Shown here: piece after piece, positions 1-11,508 of the stretch | How the letters are laid out: each line of letters begins with the position of its first letter | How positions within the stretch are numbered: the first letter of the stretch is position 1 | Source of the DNA: Turritopsis dohrnii | Lineage: Eukaryota; Cnidaria; Hydrozoa; Anthoathecata; Oceaniidae | Length of the DNA: 64,000 nt | Assembly (NCBI GenBank): GCA_027922465.2 | Contig: BQMF02000100.1 | Location: 806,001-870,000 of the forward strand | Reading direction: 5' to 3' | The notes under the pieces: generated by a model | What the model was told of the DNA's origin: nothing | The model's input: the letters and a program-made list of their open reading frames with translations, nothing else | The model's database searches: none | Program-made: the position numbers and the translations under genes

Positions 1-88
1 TGATGACACCTCTAGATAGAGTGTAAAATGATCATATAAGCTTTTTGACTATTTTCTACAATATTAATCTTTTTATTTTTATTTGTAG

Positions 89-266
89 ATTTGGAAAACT
101 GGTTCAGAAAAATGAAATTATTGGTAGAGGATTTGATAAATATTTTCGAAATATTGATGATGAAGAAGAAGAAGACAATGAGAACAAGATGCCCTACCGG
201 GCAGAAGTATTCCTGCAGATGACTGTAAGACTTTCTGGATCCTTTTCAGAAAGAAATGAGTGTTAG
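89..266 (+). CDS. 3'-terminal exon of an unidentified gene (partial)
   Basis: A pyrimidine-rich tract ending in TTTGTAG at 82-88 looks like a 3' splice site. The open frame that follows runs to a TAG at 264-266. It encodes about 58 residues, with an acidic run (IDDEEEEDNENK) and the end SGSFSERNEC. The rest of the gene would lie left of the window. I do not recognise the protein. The last third of this exon and the downstream sequence reappear from about 1707, which suggests that exon end plus 3' flank were duplicated as a block. A possible internal donor (GACT|GTAAGA, near 225) means the reading frame could end differently. The exon is inferred from splice signal and frame only. Confidence 0.4.
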
Positions 267-2271
267 TTCACGCTTTAAAACCATATGCATAATGCGGAAT
301 GATGTTTGCAGTATTTTACATTTTACCTTTTAGCTACGATAATTACTAAACTTTGTTGTTTCATATAAAACTTCAGTCTTGCATCAATTTAGAGATTTTT
401 TTAAAAAGATTTCCATTCGAAGTTGTACTCCCTAAAGCATCTTCAAGAAGCAATTAACTAATTAAAAGATTATCGTGTTAAGAATAATCTGTGCTTTAAA
501 AGGTGAATGTGAAAGAAGTAATATTTGTTATTTCATATAAACTATACTGTTTTGCATCATTTAGAGATTTTTTCAAAAAGTTTTTTATTCATAGTTATAT
601 TCCCTAAAGCATCTTCAAAAAGTAATAAAGTAATGAAAACTTTGTCACATTAAGTTTTGAATGGAAAATCTGTGGCGTAAATAGTAATAACTTCGAATTC
701 ATTTAATTACATTCCCGAGAGCATCATAAACGTTAAGAGACTTTGAAAAATTTTGCCGGAGATCAAGCTTAAAAAGGAACACCGTCAGTTTGAAAATCCA
801 TTAGAGAACACTCTTCCGTGGACGTTTCAAAATACTCCTTTTAAAACTATACAGTATGAAAATCTTTATGTTGTTTGTACCTGAACTTCATAATAAAAAC
901 TTTTACTTGGCCTTGCGAAATAATAAAAATATCTGTGTTTCCTTTTTATCGTCAGCTTGATAGTATACAAATTTTAGAATCATACAATATTTTAAATTCG
1001 ACTAGTCAATAAAAAAGTGGTCATCCATTGATTAATAAAATGGGTATAAGCTGATGAGGAAGATGAGCTGTGCTGCAAGATTCCAGAGCTTTATAAAAAC
1101 AGGATAGCTTACCTAGGAACATGAAACAGAAAGTTGTATTATATTTAGAAAAAGACTAATAGAAACCTTACGCATTTTTTTTAAATCGATGTCAGCATAC
1201 CGTTTTTGTAGTCGTTCATATCTGATTTGAAGCATCAAAAACTGCTTATTTATCACGAATAACTACTAAGAGTATTAGTTTCACGTAGATTATCAGTTTG
1301 GATCATAAATGTTCTTGATTCTTTTAAGTTTGACAGCCGTATAACCTCTTCTATATCCATATATTCAACCAAGAAATTTTCTCAGATCTACGCGTGCTTC
1401 TTCGCTTCCATTTTTAAAACAACTACGGAAAACGTAAGAACGTTGCATAAGACTCACATGAAACAACATTTCTACCTTGGCATCTGCGATTTAGCCATAT
1501 GTTAATTATTCCTTTCACTAGAGCTTATATTTTACACTTTTAGAGTCTTTTCAAGCAAAGTACTTGTATACAATGAATATAGTGTGAGTTTAGACTGTTA
1601 AATCATAAAAAGAATGTAAGTTGGGAACATTAATGATTTGAGTGGCTATTTCCCATCGACATAAATTGGTCTAGGTTTGGACAGTGAAAAAAAAAAAAAA
1701 AAAAACAAAACAAGATGCCCTACTGGGCAGAAGTATTCCTGCAGATGATTGGAAGACTTTCTGGAGGCTTTTCAGAAAAAATGAATGTTAGTTCACGCTT
1801 TAAAACGATATGCATAAAGCAGAATGATGTTTCGGTATTTTACATTTTACATTTTAACAACGATAACAATTAAACTTTGTTGTCTCATATAAAAGTTCAG
1901 TCTTGCTTCAATTTAGAGATTTTTTAAAAAAGATTTTAATTCAAAATTGTATTCCCTAAAGAATCTTCAAGAAGTAATTAAGTAATAAAAAGTTTGTCGC
2001 GTCAAGAAAAGTCTGTGCTTAAGAAGTAATAACTTCGAATTCATTTAATTACATTCCCGAGAGCATCATAAAAGTTAAAAGACTTTGAAAATATTTGCCG
2101 GAGATCAAGCTTAAAAAGAAACACCGTCAGTTTAAAAATCCATTAGAGAACACTCTTCCGTGGACGTTTCAAAATACTCCTTTTAAAACTATACAGTATG
2201 AAAATCTTTATGTCGTTTGTACCTGAACTTCATAATAAAAACTTTTACTTGGCCTTGCGAAATAATAAAAA

Positions 2272-3128
2272 CTAGCCGCCAAGGCGGCGTCGCTCGCCGC
2301 CGATGTTCACATGCTCTGTATCACTGTATCAATAAACGTCAAATTTCCTTATAAACGGCTCGTACAACTTGTGTTCAACCAGAAGCATATTCGAAGTCAC
2401 AACCTCTGATAAAACCAATCTTTTATCAGTGTAACAATACACTCAAAATGTAGAGAGAGAAAACTTCAACTTTTTATTAGCTTTTGTTTTAAAAAAGTTA
2501 CCCACTCTAACATGGGTGCTATCAAACGTAAGGAAGAAATAGTTTCTCTTCTTAAAAACATCACGACGGAGGAGAGAAAAAAGGCACGTGCTAATTGAAT
2601 AAATAGAATAAAAAACGTTCGATCAGAACGCTTAACAATTAAAAGAAGAAATTAATTTGTTAAAAGAAAAGCAAAAAAAAAAAAAAAAAAACACATTTTG
2701 TTTTGATATAATACTCTTTTTTTACCTATCGGTTTTTAAACATTTTGATTGCTCAAAAAAAAAGTTCACCCGTCTCAGACAGTCAGGCAAGAGATAGTGG
2801 CAAATCGCACATGCTGCCACGTTCTGCCACTGCTGCTTTTTGTCCAAAATGTTTAATCAGTTAGTTTCTTTGTATTTAGTTGATGTACTGTTTTCAAAGC
2901 CAAGTCAACGTGGAATATAAAACTAACAATAATGATAAAAACAAAACGTTATTCCTATTAGTTCATCAGCCAAAAAAAGTCACGTTCGATTGGGGTTGCA
3001 ATGTATTTGCTTCGAACTCACGTCGCACACAAAAAAAGAAATAATTTCGCTCACAACTCAATCTACCATTTTGCGTGACAGACAAACAAACAGACAAACA
3101 AACAGAGAATCGGCTATTAATATATAGA
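2272..3128 (-). mobile_element. Non-autonomous Helitron (857 bp) with a visible empty site
   Basis: Read on the minus strand, the element starts TCTATATATTAATAGCCG and ends GGCGGCTAG. That gives a 5' TC, a 3' CTAG and a GCCGCC/GGCGGC hairpin next to the 3' end. It sits between A2271 and T3129 with no target duplication, as Helitrons do. Copy A of the surrounding duplication shows the uninterrupted site between 929 and 930. The 5' end carries a CAAA/CAGA microsatellite. No Rep/helicase ORF is present, so it would depend on another copy. Confidence 0.88.
2668..2691 (+). repeat. Poly(A) run inside the Helitron
   Basis: An A-rich homopolymer tract, shorter in the sister copy near 60380. It is a length-variable microsatellite, not a retrogene tail. 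Confidence 0.6.
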
Positions 3129-3904
3129 TATCTGTGTTTCTTTTTATCGTCAGCTTGATAGTATACAAATTTTAGAATCATACAATATTTTGAATTCGAC
3201 TAGTCAATTAAAAAAGTGGTCATCTATTGATTAATAAAATGGGTATAAGCTGATGAGGAAGATGAGCTGTGCTGCAAGATTCCAGAGCTTTATAAAAACA
3301 GGATAGCTTACCTAGGAACATGAAATAGAAAATTGTATTATATTTAGAAAAAGACTAATAGAAACCTTACGCACTTTTTTAAATCGATGTAAGCATACCG
3401 TTTTTGTAGTCGTTCATATCTGATTTGAAGCATCAAAAACTGCTTATTTATCACGAATGACTACTAAGAATATTAGTTTCACGTAGATTATCAGTTTGGA
3501 TCATAAATGTTCTTGATTCTTTTAAGTTTTACAGCCGTACTACAACCTCTTCTATATCCATATATTCAACAAAGAAACTTTCACAGATCTACGCATGCTT
3601 TTTTGCTTCCATTTTTAAAACAACTACGGAAAACGTAAAAACGTTGCATAAGACTCACATGAAACAACATTTCTACCTTGGCATCTGCGATTTAGCCATA
3701 TGTTAATTATTCCTTTCACTAGAGCTTATATTTTACACTTTTACAGTCTTTTCAATCAAAGTACTTGTATACAATGAATATAGTGTGAGTTTAGACTGTT
3801 AAATCATAAAAAGAATGTAAGTTGGGAACATTAATGATTTGAGTGGCTATTTCCCATCGACAAAAATTGGTCTAGGTTTGGACAGTGAAAAAAAACAAAA
3901 AAAC

Positions 3905-4112
3905 AAAAAAAACACGAACGGTTTCAAAGTATTCCTTGCTTACGCAGGAATACAAAAAACACGAACGGTTTCAAAGTATTCCTTGCTTACGCAGAAATAC
4001 AAAAAAAAAAACAAAAAAAACACGAACGGTTAAGTATTCCTTGCTTACGCAGGAATACAAAAAAACACGAACGGTTTCAAAGTATTCCTTGCTTACGCAG
4101 GAATACAATAAG
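3905..4112 (+). repeat. Minisatellite, about 50-bp unit, four copies
   Basis: Units contain CACGAACGGTTTCAAAG followed by TATTCCTTGCTTACGCAGGA and an A-rich spacer. The third unit lacks the TTCAAAG segment. Two overlapping open frames here simply read the repeat and are not genes. Confidence 0.8.
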
Positions 4113-4114
4113 GT

Positions 4115-5123
4115 TGTTAGAATGTTTAACGAGTTCACTATCTGATTTATTCTATGTGAGTAAGACTATGAAATAATAATTTGATATTTGAGGTTATGAA
4201 CTCAATTTCCGAAAAAGCCGCGAAGATGGAGATATCACATAACCACACGTAGTTTCTCTATGTTAAATTCTCATAATAGTTATGATGAAATTGGGACAAA
4301 GTTGTTCAGTGAATTCCAAAATAAGAATCTGGAAGTTACTAGAGTGGAGCCTCTAATGGTTTGACAAATCAACAACCAGTAAACATGCTATCCTGGCTTA
4401 GGAAAATTTTTGTATAATAACTTTTATACAACGACCATCATTATATTCACGATTTAACAGCCGCCGAGATATTGATATTGATTATTATCAAAATGAGGAA
4501 TGACGTGTTTATAAGGCTCAGCTTTGTTCTGATAGTATTTAAGCATTGCTGTTGGAAAATTTATGGCTGGTTTTCACTTACACAAAACAATAATTATAAG
4601 GTCAGAAGTGCATCTGTTAAATTTTAGTTCGCATTTAGACACTTTTCTTCTCATTATTGTCATTTATTTTTGACTTAACTATTACTTATACAAATTTTAA
4701 CTGATCTTTCAGAATTCTGTCAAAAAAAGTTCCAAGCAAAAGTCTGTTGAGGTTGTGTCATCCAAGAATAGGGGAAAATAAATTTCAATGAAATTCATGT
4801 ATGTGCCAAAATGAATTGAATATTTTTAAGGATAAGATAGATTTCTGCTTCATTTTGTGACTGTTTTCGAAACATCAGCCAAAATCTTCATTGCGCCATG
4901 TCCCTCTCTTGATATTACTTGAAAATTACGATTTTGTATTCGTCGCTCGACATTTTACATGACGTAAATTCAGATTTTGCTGAGAATCTTTATTTCGTGT
5001 TTATTTTCCATAAAGTAAAACACGTTTTGACATTCAACCAGGAACTTAAAAAATTTTTTTGACATAGTTTAGGAATAATGCGTTTGGACTTTGAAAGAAG
5101 ACTGTATGTGGAAATTCATCGTT
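4115..5123. other. Intergenic stretch without recognisable feature
   Basis: AT-rich single-copy-looking DNA. I see no long ORF, no terminal repeat and no RNA-like box. Confidence 0.5.
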
Positions 5124-6317
5124 TATACTTTGGTTACAATTTATCGGAGAAAGTTTCGAGAGAGAAACTTTCGCAAGGCTAAAAATTCGCGAAATTTTTT
5201 TGATAAACTCTCGCCAAAAAAGAAATTGATAAATTTTCGCAAGATAAACTTGAAAAATGAAAGAATTTTTTGAAATAATTTATGACAGTTTTTAGAATAC
5301 AAAGGAATTTTCTATGGAGAAAATTGACAAAATGCATGCATTCGAATCTGTATTTTCGTTTATTACAAATAAAATGAAGATAAATTCGTTGAAAACGTCA
5401 TCAAAAAACATTTCTTGCACCTTCTGGTCACCACTCCTCATCGTCGCCGTCATTGTCATACTCGTTCTTATGAAGAAAAAAATCCTTTCCACCCACTTGC
5501 AATAAAAACATGCAAGACGGACGGGTCAATTGTTTGGCATCTACCGCGAGAACTTTCGAGAACTCTCAATTTTTTGCTGATTAGAGATGCGAGAAATATC
5601 GCAGATTTAACATCAACAAACTATCGCAGGCTTCCTCTTGTTCAAGGAAGGCTTGGAAATCCCCTGTAGAATAACGATACAAATGTCTTCTACCCATAAA
5701 AATGCTCAGCTTCTCGATCCACTGATAGAGCTTGTTAAAGCAGTTTACACTGAGCCAACGTCACCAGAAGTCATGGGATCATTTCTAGCAGACGAAATTC
5801 AGATTGACTCAGAGCAAATAAAAACAACTGTAAAACTGACAAGATCGTACGACATACGTGACATGTTCAGGAGCAATATACTAAAGAAACCACAAATTGG
5901 AGAAAATATGCTGCAGGGAAAGGAATCAACTGATATTGTCATTGTCGCAGACTGAAAAACGTTTTTTACATAATAATATTTGACAGTGTCTATTATATCT
6001 GTGTATCAAAATATGACTGATTTGTTACAAAAAAATGTTTTCAAGAAGATCAAATTGGCAAATCTTTCCCTCCCTTATAAATACATAGGTTTTGAAATAG
6101 ATCTCCGGCATTTTGGTAGCTAAAAAATTGCAAAAAAAAAAATCGAAATTTTAATGGATAAACTTCCGCGAATTGGAAATAAGAGCAAAATTTCTCGAGA
6201 TAAACTTTCGTGAATGAGTGATTTTAAATTTTTCGCGGGATAAACTTTTGCGAAAAAGGGTCAAATTCGCGAAATTCACGAAAGTTTCTCTCGCGAAAGT
6301 TTGTCCGATTAAAGTAT
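5124..6317. mobile_element. TIR element with CGCGAAA-rich ends
   Basis: The left end (ATACTTTGG... then GAGAGAAACTTTCGC, 5124-5240) is matched in inverted orientation at 6160-6317. Both ends are rich in short TTTCGCGAA-like words. The ends are imperfect and I could not define a target duplication. The centre holds a small ORF. It is probably a non-autonomous DNA transposon. Confidence 0.55.
5683..5955 (+). CDS. 90-aa ORF inside the TIR element, unidentified
   Basis: ATG at 5683 opens a 90-codon frame with ordinary-looking composition (MSSTHKNAQLLDPLIELVKA... ending IVIVAD). The same frame is open further upstream to 5638. I recognise no family. Its position between inverted ends suggests either a fragment of the element's own protein or a captured host exon. 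It could also be chance, although the amino-acid mix is less biased than in the surrounding shadow frames. Confidence 0.25.
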   Translation: MSSTHKNAQLLDPLIELVKAVYTEPTSPEVMGSFLADEIQIDSEQIKTTVKLTRSYDIRDMFRSNILKKPQIGENMLQGKESTDIVIVAD

Positions 6318-6825
6318 GTTTGTTACACACTGGACAAACTTGCCACACACATGATTTACTTTTTATCTTCAATATTGAGTGAGGACATATAAGTGACACA
6401 GATGAGCGATGAATTTTGGCCGATTTGGTCTAGAAAGGCCATTGGAAACTTGCCTTTATTACATCTACAAAAGAACTACTTCTACCCGCTACGAATTATA
6501 TTGTGAACTGTAGATACATCATTAATGAGTTCTCTGATGAAAATCATGACCTAGAAAATCAGTTTTTATATTTTAAACCTTGACTTAAATATTACGAAAA
6601 AAATATCTTTATGTTTCGCAACTATAAAATAGTAGTAAATGATTACTGCAAATAATTGTATTCGAAATAAGACTTTCTGTGGTGCAAAGTTCAACCACGT
6701 GCACATGTTTCGATTCCTTCAAGAAATCTCAGCGTTTCAACGAGTAATGACTCCCAGTTAATGACTATATGACAGAGCTTAAGAAAGGTACAATGAATTT
6801 TGACTTTAAAAAAAGAAAAAGAATG
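6318..6825. other. Spacer downstream of the ankyrin gene
   Basis: No ORF or repeat recognised. It lies just beyond the stop codon of the minus-strand ankyrin gene and probably includes its 3' UTR. Confidence 0.4.
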
Positions 6826-6839
6826 TCATTGTTGTTTGA

Positions 6840-7640
6840 ATTGTTTTCCCCTTTTTGTCTTTACTTTCCCTTGATCAAGTAGTGCAACACAATCTGCATC
6901 TGTAGAGGACGCGTACATTATTGCTGTTCTTCCATTTATATCCTTCACATTAACATCACAGTTGTTCTGTAGAAAGAACCTTATACAATCTGCATGACCT
7001 TCAGAGGACACATGAATTAATGCTGTTCTTCTACGTATATCCTTCATATCAACATCACAGTTGTTTTGTAGAAGCAATCTCATAAATCTACATGACCTTG
7101 ACAGGACGCATCCATTAATGCTGTTCTTCCATTTTTATCCTTCATATCAACATTACAGCTGTGTTGTAGAAGTAATCTCATACAATCTACATGACCTTGA
7201 CAGGACGCATCCATTAATGCTGTTCTTCCATTTTTATCCTTCATATCAACATCACAGATGTGTTGTAGAAGTAATCTCGTACAATCTACTTGGCCTGCTG
7301 CTGATGCATGCATTAATGCTGTTGTTCCATTTCTATCCTTCATATCAACATCACAGTTGTGTTGTAGAAGCAATCTCATACATTTTACACGACCTCTACT
7401 GGATGCATATATTAATGCTGTCCCTCCATGTATATCCTTAATATCAATATCACTGCTGTGTTGTAGAAGTAATCTCATACAACCTACATGACCTTGACGG
7501 GACGCATGCATTAATGCTGTTCTTCCATTTTTATCCTTCATATCAACATCACAGTTGTGTTGTAGAAGTAATCTCGTACAATCTACTTGGCCTGCTGCTG
7601 ATGCATGCATTAATGCTGTTAATCCATCGATACTGGAATC
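6840..7640 (-). repeat. 99-bp repeats encoding ankyrin motifs
   Basis: Eight tandem 99-bp units, several nearly identical at DNA level (for example 7090-7290). The similarity suggests recent unit duplication or gene conversion inside the exon. Confidence 0.8.
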
Positions 7641-8982
7641 ATTGATCATTCCTTCGTCTAACTGCAATAGCGTTTTGAGTAATTCATAATTATCTAATTT
7701 TGCGGCAGACATCATAAATGGCAGAAGCGAATTTTTTTCTTTATCTTTCAACACTATTTGCGAAAATACCAGCAGTTTAACTTCCTTCTTGCTATTTCTG
7801 TTGCGTGCATCTTTTATAATTCTTTCCTTGTCTAGAAATTTAGAAGGATATACATATTAGAAACCCCACTTATTAACCTAGAGATAGTAATTACTATCAT
7901 GTTCTTACTCCGTAATAAGCATGTGTTACGAAAGTTTTTCCAAAAAAAGGCTGTGGAGAGTGAACACTGCACAGAAAACTCTGGAAAATTAGCATCTATT
8001 TTGTTATAGTTGCGGTTTAAAAATCAACACTGCGTAATAGTAAATTATATTTATAAGAATATTACCTCCCTCTGAATAACTTTGAATGTGTTTTAAAGTT
8101 TCGACCAAATCTTTATTAAATGTTATTGCCAAAGTCTGTGGGCTGAAAGGGGAAACGTTTCTTTAAGAAAGGCAACAATGTTTTGCTGACTTTGTATTTT
8201 CTTTTGATTCCTCCATTTGCCAACAATACATTGTGGTTTCATGTTATTTTTTATGATGCAGAGACTGTACAGATTGTTTAAAAATTATTAGATGTTTCAT
8301 TCGTTTTTCTTATTCCGTTGGGAAAGTCTCGTGCGAAATGAATTTTACGGTTTTCCAGCCACGATCAAATGTGCGTAATATGCTCGCGAAATATCCTCAG
8401 GTTTTTAAACAACTTTAGTACATCAAACTTTGTACTGTTACATCCAATCATGTGTTCTTTTGTATTACAAAACATTTTCAAACAAGTCCTTTTATTATTA
8501 TTAAAAAAATAGACTAAAAGGTGGAACAATCTTTAAATTCCATCATTTCCAAAAAATATAATGAATCATTGGTGCATAGTCTGGTAGACTGTCAAAAAGA
8601 CCTCCTATTAATGTAACTTTCTCGTGAAGACTCTTTATGCTTCTACATAATTTTGATGATATCTTACAAGTTTTAAATTTTGAATGAATTAAGAAAGCAG
8701 AGAATAAGTTCCTAGTTAACCACGGTTTAAAACATCTCAACCAATTTTTTTAATTACGTTACTTATTGTAGACAAAAGATGAAAGTTGCTCAGGATTATT
8801 TTGTCAGCATTTTCACACCCAGAGAGCGTTTTGAACATATGATATCATCTTCTTGGAACTTACCAAAAATCATCTTCGTTCACCAATGCTAAAGAAAGAA
8901 CATTTGAAATTAATAAAGAATCGAAAAGAAGTAGTGGCTGGTGAAATGCTCAATTACAAAATTTAAATTTTCACCTTCAAAT

Positions 8983-9757
8983 CCCAGTGGGCACATGACG
9001 TCTTTGAGACGTCTCATTTTAATCGTAAAATGGTCGTTTGCTTTCCAGATGATTTTGCGACGTCGTAGGGACGTCTGAAACGGGACGTCGCATTTGGGAT
9101 CCTTTTACGACGTTTTTGGGACGTCTTTATACGGATTGAATAACGACTTTCGAAACAATTATAAACTTAAGATCATTTTGGGACGTCGTTGGGACGTCTG
9201 AAACGGGCTGTCGCAATTGGGATCCTGTTACGATCAGATAGCGACCTGACAAAAATTTTCAAATTTCATTCTGCAATCATTAAACACTAACACTAACATG
9301 TAACACTAACATGCTTATACAGAATTTACATTCGTATCGAATTCTGTTTATTGGTCGTGTGAAGGATGATTTTACGACGTTTTTGGGACGTCTCTGTGCA
9401 GATTCAATAAAATCTTTGAAACAATTATAAACTTTCAAAAGCAATCAGTCTGTATAGAATGATTTATTGTAAATGTTTTTAAACGTCTTGACAACAAGCA
9501 GCGGTGGCATAACGGTTACGAGTTCGGCTGGCACACCAGAGGTTCCAGGTTCGAGTCCGCCTGTGGCCTATTACAGTTTTTGAAAGAGTAAATTTCATAA
9601 TCCTGCGACGTCGTTACGATGTCGTTGGGATGTCATCGAGACGTCTCAATGAAGATGTAATTGGGACGTCTTTTAAGATTCCCACTTCGCGACCATTTTG
9701 CGACGTCTTAGGGACGTCTTGAAAAGACGTCTTTACGACGTCTTTGTGCCCGCTGGG
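8983..9757. mobile_element. GACGTC-rich TIR element inserted in a coding exon
   Basis: The ends are CCCAGTGGGCACATGACGTC at 8983 and its inverse ending GTGCCCGCTGGG at 9757. The dinucleotide AT flanks both sides and fits a 2-bp target duplication. The inside is filled with GACGTC-containing short repeats (GGGACGTCTTT, ACGACGT). There is no transposase. Removing the element plus one AT makes the flanking coiled-coil frame run into a splice donor in the phase that the next exon needs. Confidence 0.75.
9498..9572 (+). repeat. tRNA-like segment (Pol III A and B boxes)
   Basis: TGGCATAACGG resembles an A box and GGTTCGAGTCC is a perfect B box, spaced as in tRNA genes. The T-stem and acceptor do not pair well. 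It is more likely a SINE head or tRNA pseudogene carried inside the TIR element than a working tRNA gene. Confidence 0.5.
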
Positions 9758-10854
9758 ATGTTTCTCTTAATGATTCACAAAGTTCAGAAGCACGATCTTG
9801 TTTGTATTGTGCATTTTCGATTCGGGTATCTAAACACGACCCAGTGGAGGTTTTATTTACGTCCTGGAGTTGTAAGGTTCCAAGTTTTTTCATAGATGTA
9901 CTTATACTTTGAAAATGAAAAAGAGTTTTTAGCGAACATTTTGCCCGCCTTTGCAAGAGACATCTTTCGCTACATGCTACTACAATATCTTCTTTATTTG
10001 TAGACAATGACAAGACTTGTTTGAGAGATTCGATATTTCGATTTCTTTCTTTTTTGTACGTTTCTTTTTCTTCATCATACTCCTTCAAAATTCTATTCTC
10101 TTCAATATTCATTTCTTCAATAATTTCTTTATGTTCATCATTTTTCTGAACTTCAGTTCTTTGCATAGCTCTTAATCCAATTGATCGTCTTCCGATTTGC
10201 AATTTCTTTCTGAGTATGTTGTTGATGCCATCTGGAACCTCAACTGCTTCGCATAACTGGATATATCTTTTATTTCATGACCCTTGTGTGTTGTGTGTTT
10301 GCAGTACTTACAAATAAATTGGTTTCGACATCGAACACACACAATCCTGGCAAAGCTGCCATGTTCTTTGCAAACATTTTGAAAACCATCCGTACTGGAA
10401 TCATAGTTGATGAAGTGATGTTCTTCTCTATGACATTGGTGTTTTCTCACACAAGAGCTGCACAACATTTTTTGAAATTCTGAACAGTATTGACTGATAA
10501 AATTTGGGCAATCATTGCCTCATTCTCCTTTATGCAATAATCATTATTTTTTGAAATGAAAACCGAAAATTTAAATAAAAAACGAGTATACTTAACAAGT
10601 TTATTTTTATAACTAAACATACTATCCTTATTAGGGCTTCCAAAAGCTACTTTTTTTCAGAAAATCGGAACCGAATTTGTTGTTTCGTTTTTCTGTTAAG
10701 ATAAAGAAGATATTTTCCAGTTTTCATTTTACATACTCGGACGTTTGTTTCATTATCTTACGAACTAAAAGCGTTTTCAAGTTGTTTTCACTAGTGCGAA
10801 CCTCTAAGGGATATAGAATGTCGTAATCTAAGTATCGGGACTGAAAGTACAGAA

Positions 10855-11178
10855 TGTATCAAAATGTCTTAGCCACCAACTTTCAAGGCATATGTTTCAT
10901 TACATGTCTGATAAAATATTGTGAAATTTATATCACAAGAAAGAGCTTCTCAGATATTGAAGAAGATATTGATATTGAAGAAAAACTTGACTTTTAAGTA
11001 TTCAATGAGCCAAATCGTTGAGTTTTTCTTCAATATCTTTTCGAAGAACACATGTTTTGGCAAACATTTTTATATTAATGGATAGAGCTCTTTCTTGTGA
11101 TATGAAATTCACAATATTTTATCAGACATGCAATGAAATATACGCCTTTAAAGTTGGTGGATAAGACATTTTGATACA
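10855..11178. repeat. Foldback (MITE-like) element, about 90-bp arms
   Basis: TGTATCAAAATGTCTTAGCC and the following sequence to about 10947 return in inverted orientation at about 11086-11178 with few mismatches. The loop contains short GATATTGAAGAA repeats. No coding content. Confidence 0.8.
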
Positions 11179-11508
11179 CACTATAATTGGCGTCCTCTTA
11201 ATTTTGGTCATAAACATTGTTTGAACTTTTTTACTTGTCGGCGAATAATAAAAAAAATAAATCTACCGATCAAAATCTCCGCATGATAGCTCACGTGCAA
11301 AGCTTTATGTTTTTAAGTTTGTTAAAACTATCCTCTGTTGTGTAGAGGTTGAGTGAGAATGTATTTCTAAAAAAAAGTTATGTTTCTGCCAAACCAGATT
11401 ATAAAGATATTTTTTTTGGCAAACTTTTACGGAATTCTTTCAGAAAAAGAAGTTGAAGTATTTTTCTCCAATTTCAGGCAGTCAAAGCACTGAAGTGGTG
11501 GCATCATT

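Larger units (their letters stand above)
185..3890. repeat. Tandem duplication of a gene 3' end (two copies)
   Basis: Sequence from about 185 to 1706 is repeated from about 1707 to 3890, both beginning with ACAAGATGCCCTAC. Copy A has about 200 bp of extra internal duplication around 360-680. Copy B carries a Helitron at 2272-3128. Both copies end in the same block (GTCTAGGTTTGGACAGTG) followed by an A-rich run. Identity is high by eye, with scattered substitutions. Confidence 0.8.
6826..10535 (-). pseudogene. B-box/coiled-coil/ankyrin-repeat gene, disrupted
   Basis: Five coding pieces on the minus strand have matching splice phases: about 10535-9758 continued at 8982-8975, then 8888-8864 (25-nt micro-exon), 8142-8066 and 7831-6826. 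The first encodes a B-box-1-like Cys/His cluster (CSSCVRKHQC), a B-box 2 (C..H..C..C..IC..C....H..H, near 10360-10270) and a Glu/Lys-rich coiled coil. The last encodes about eight 33-residue ankyrin repeats (TALMHAS...VDCTRLLLQ). No RING domain is visible, and an in-frame TGA lies upstream of the first piece. Damage: a frame change near 10245, a 1-nt loss near 7084, and a 775-bp transposon splitting the coiled-coil exon. B-box proteins of this kind are often E3-ligase-like scaffolds or sensors. The B-box plus ankyrin combination is an inference from splice phases. Confidence 0.65.

Noticed and set aside
7061..7491. Plus-strand frames of 126 and 77 codons
   Set aside because: They are antisense readings of the 99-bp ankyrin repeats.
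9498..9572. Functional tRNA gene
   Set aside because: A and B boxes are present but the acceptor and T stems do not pair, and it sits inside a transposon.
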